Shown here: in pieces, positions 5,448 to 6,690 of the stretch | Layout: the number at the start of each line of letters is the position of its first letter | Position numbering within the stretch: position 1 is the first letter of the stretch | DNA from: an uncultured Collinsella sp. | GTDB taxonomy: Bacteria; Actinomycetota; Coriobacteriia; Coriobacteriales; Coriobacteriaceae | Reading direction: 5' to 3' | Assembly: GCA_900552995.1 (NCBI GenBank) | Contig: USBX01000049.1 | Coordinates: 1-6,690 of the forward strand | Length of the DNA stretch: 6,690 nucleotides | Position numbers and translations under genes: made by a program | The notes under the pieces: generated by a model | Database searches by the model: none | What the model saw: the letters and a program-made list of their open reading frames with translations, nothing else | What the model was told of the DNA's origin: nothing

Positions 5448-5489
5448 TCGGCCAAAAAATAACCCTCGGCATACTTACCCGCTGCACGA

Positions 5490-5498
5490 TGTTACTCT
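5490..5498 (+). promoter_or_regulatory. Weak extended -10 candidate for the ABC gene
   Basis: TGTTACTCT is a TGn extension followed by TACTCT, which keeps the key T, A and final T of the -10 consensus. No -35 is recognisable. It would start transcription near 5505, just at the GGCTAACTAA motif, about 60 bases before the ATG. Confidence 0.25.
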
Positions 5499-5508
5499 AG
5501 TTGCATTT

Positions 5509-5518
5509 GGCTAACTAA
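5509..5518 (+). repeat. GGCTAACTAA, third copy of the eno-promoter motif
   Basis: This differs at one base from the two GGCTAACTTA copies upstream of eno and has the same orientation relative to its gene, 48 bases before the ABC ATG. If the motif is real, eno and the transporter may share a regulator. Confidence 0.4.
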
Positions 5519-5556
5519 GCGGCTGCCGAGAACCCCGCCCGGCACCGTTACGGCAT

Positions 5557-5561
5557 AGGAG
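5557..5561 (+). promoter_or_regulatory. Ribosome binding site of the ABC gene
   Basis: AGGAG lies 5 bases before the ATG at 5567. This strong site fixes the start of a protein whose frame is open only slightly further upstream. Confidence 0.8.
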
Positions 5562-5566
5562 ATTTC

Positions 5567-6641
5567 ATGTTCGAGAAGCGGCTCTTCTCCCTGGTTCCAC
5601 AGGCAACGCCCTACATTATGGCAAGCGTCCTGTTTAAGTGGATCGCGCTGATGGCAAACATCACGGTGATGTGGGTGCTTGCGCGCATCTTGGGCGGCAT
5701 CGTCACGGACGGCCTTTCCGCCGCGCTCGCCGTCGACGCGCTCACACAAGCCGCCCTGCCGCTCGCCGCCGCCATCATTGTGCGCGCCGCCGCCATCTAT
5801 CTGGCGCAGCGTTCCGGCGACAAGGCCGCGTTCGAGGCCGTCCGCCGCGTGCGCTCGCTCGTCTACGATAAGCTCACCGCACTCGGCCCCTCCTACACCG
5901 AGATCGTCCCCACCGCCGAGGCCGTCCAGACCAGCGTCGAGGGCGCCACGCAACTCCAGGTGTACTTTGGCGGTTACCTGCCGCAGCTCTTCTTTGCCGG
6001 CTTGGCACCCATCACGCTGTTTGTACTGCTCGTGGGCCAGGCGGGTCTTCCCGCCGCGCTGCTGCTCGCCTGCGTTCCGGTCATTCCCGTCTCCATCATG
6101 ATGGTCATGCGCAACGCCAAAAAGATTGGTTCCGAGTACTGGGGCAGCTACGTCGACCTGGGCGGCATGTTCCTGGAGGCCGTGCAGGGTCTCACCACCC
6201 TTAAGGTCTACCAGGCCGATCGCAGCTGGCACGAGCGCATCAACGCCGAGTCCGAGCGTTTCCGCACAGCGACCATGCGCCTGCTGGTGATGCAACTGCG
6301 CTCCATTTGCGTTATGGACCTGGTCGTCTATATGGGCGCCGCGCTCGGCATTATCGTAGCCGCGCTGCAGCTCGCCACGGGCAAGATCGGCTTTGAGGCT
6401 GCCTTCCTCATCGTCTTTCTGTCACAGGAGTTCTTTTTGCCCATGCGCCGCCTGGGATCGCTGTTTCACACGGCCATGAACGGCATGGCCGCCTCGCGCC
6501 GCATGTTTGGCATTTTGGATACGCCCGAGCCCGAGCGCGGCGATGTTGAGCTTGACGGTCGCGGCGATATCGAGCTCGCGGGCGTGAGCTATGCATACGG
6601 CGACCGCACGGTGCTGGACAGCGCCAGCGCGACCATTGCGC
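5567..6641 (+). CDS. ABC transporter subunit, CydD-like, C-terminus cut by adapter
   Basis: Membrane-plus-ATPase ABC protein most like CydD, half of the CydDC exporter that moves cysteine/glutathione to the outside and supports cytochrome bd assembly. 358 genuine residues remain of about 550-590. They cover the whole transmembrane domain, with helices near 16-42, 60-80, 136-157, 160-181, 246-270 and 275-293, and the first part of the ATP-binding domain. Features shared with CydD are the EAVQGLTTLKVYQADRSW segment (204-221) and EFFLPMRRLGSLFHTAMNGMAASRRMFGIL (288-317). The nucleotide-binding domain starts at IELAGVSYAYG (335-345) and is cut a few residues before Walker A. Everything after ATIA is adapter. 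It is probably the first gene of a rightward operon; neither cydAB nor cydC is in view. A general lipid or peptide exporter of the same superfamily is the main alternative. Confidence 0.85.
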
Positions 6642-6690
6642 CTGTCTCTTATACACATCTGACGCTGCCGACGATAAGGCTCGTGTAGAT
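6642..6690 (-). other. Illumina Nextera i5 adapter, reverse complement
   Basis: Exact reverse complement of bases 1-49: the mosaic end CTGTCTCTTATACACATCT (6642-6660), then the complement of the Read 1 tail, index (6675-6682) and P5 end. It was left untrimmed, probably from short-insert read-through, and stopped the assembly here. It replaces the true continuation of the ABC gene. Confidence 0.99.

Larger units (their letters stand above)
5222..5566. other. Divergent intergenic region, larC-yfcE / ABC transporter
   Basis: 345 bases without a gene, between units that point away from each other, so both promoters should lie here. It holds the long inverted repeat (5281-5363), an AGTTC/GAACT dyad group (5404-5447), a weak extended -10 candidate for the ABC gene, and one copy of the GGCTAACTAA motif. 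I find no convincing -35/-10 pair for the minus-strand unit; TGCTAGCGT on the minus strand around 5226-5234 is a poor candidate. No small ORF with a credible ribosome binding site was seen. Confidence 0.7.

Noticed and set aside
5492..6295. Minus-strand ORF of 267 aa opposite the ABC gene
   Set aside because: Antisense to a clear membrane protein; His/Gly/Asp-rich shadow translation without motifs.
1..6690. A 6.7 kb transposon with perfect 49-bp terminal inverted repeats containing Tn5-like ends
   Set aside because: The repeats are the Nextera library adapter with its index and P5 tail. No transposase lies inside and the cargo is housekeeping genes cut mid-frame.

Overview
The window looks like a 6.6 kb piece of a GC-rich actinobacterial chromosome, most likely a gut Coriobacteriia such as Collinsella. 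This rests on protein style, high GC and gene order; no database search was possible. It is bounded on both sides by the same 49-base sequencing adapter in opposite orientation (1-49 and 6642-6690). Only 50-6641 is biological. Both end genes are cut by the assembly, not by nature.

Layout. Minus strand, in transcription order from right to left: (i) a gene whose ATG at 5182 opens a LarC C-terminal (nickel-insertion) domain that runs without a stop into a YfcE-type metallophosphoesterase, which also has its own ATG and Shine-Dalgarno sequence at 4642; (ii) mazG, 2 bases downstream, with its ribosome binding site inside the end of yfcE; (iii) a strong hairpin-plus-T terminator (3226-3181); (iv) eno (enolase), in its own unit with a promoter region holding two 10-bp direct repeats, closed by a second terminator (1678-1647); (v) a promoter, then an ftsB/divIC-like divisome gene and a Ppx/GppA phosphatase gene 20 bases apart, the latter truncated by the left adapter. 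On the plus strand, from 5567, is the first two thirds of an ABC transporter subunit resembling CydD, cut just before its Walker A motif.

The order mazG - eno - ftsB-like - ppx is the order around eno in Mycobacterium tuberculosis (Rv1021, Rv1023, Rv1024, Rv1026), here without the lpqU-like and DUF501 genes. It groups housekeeping functions: dNTP/NTP sanitation, glycolysis, septum formation and polyphosphate/ppGpp metabolism.

The most interesting points are the in-frame LarC2-YfcE fusion with an internal translation start, a long near-perfect inverted repeat (5281-5363) in the divergent intergenic region, and a 10-bp motif, GGCTAACT(T/A)A, that occurs twice at the eno promoter and once upstream of the ABC gene in the same orientation to the gene. 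I see no defence system, CRISPR array, tRNA, rRNA or true mobile element. Most of the window is ordinary housekeeping DNA.
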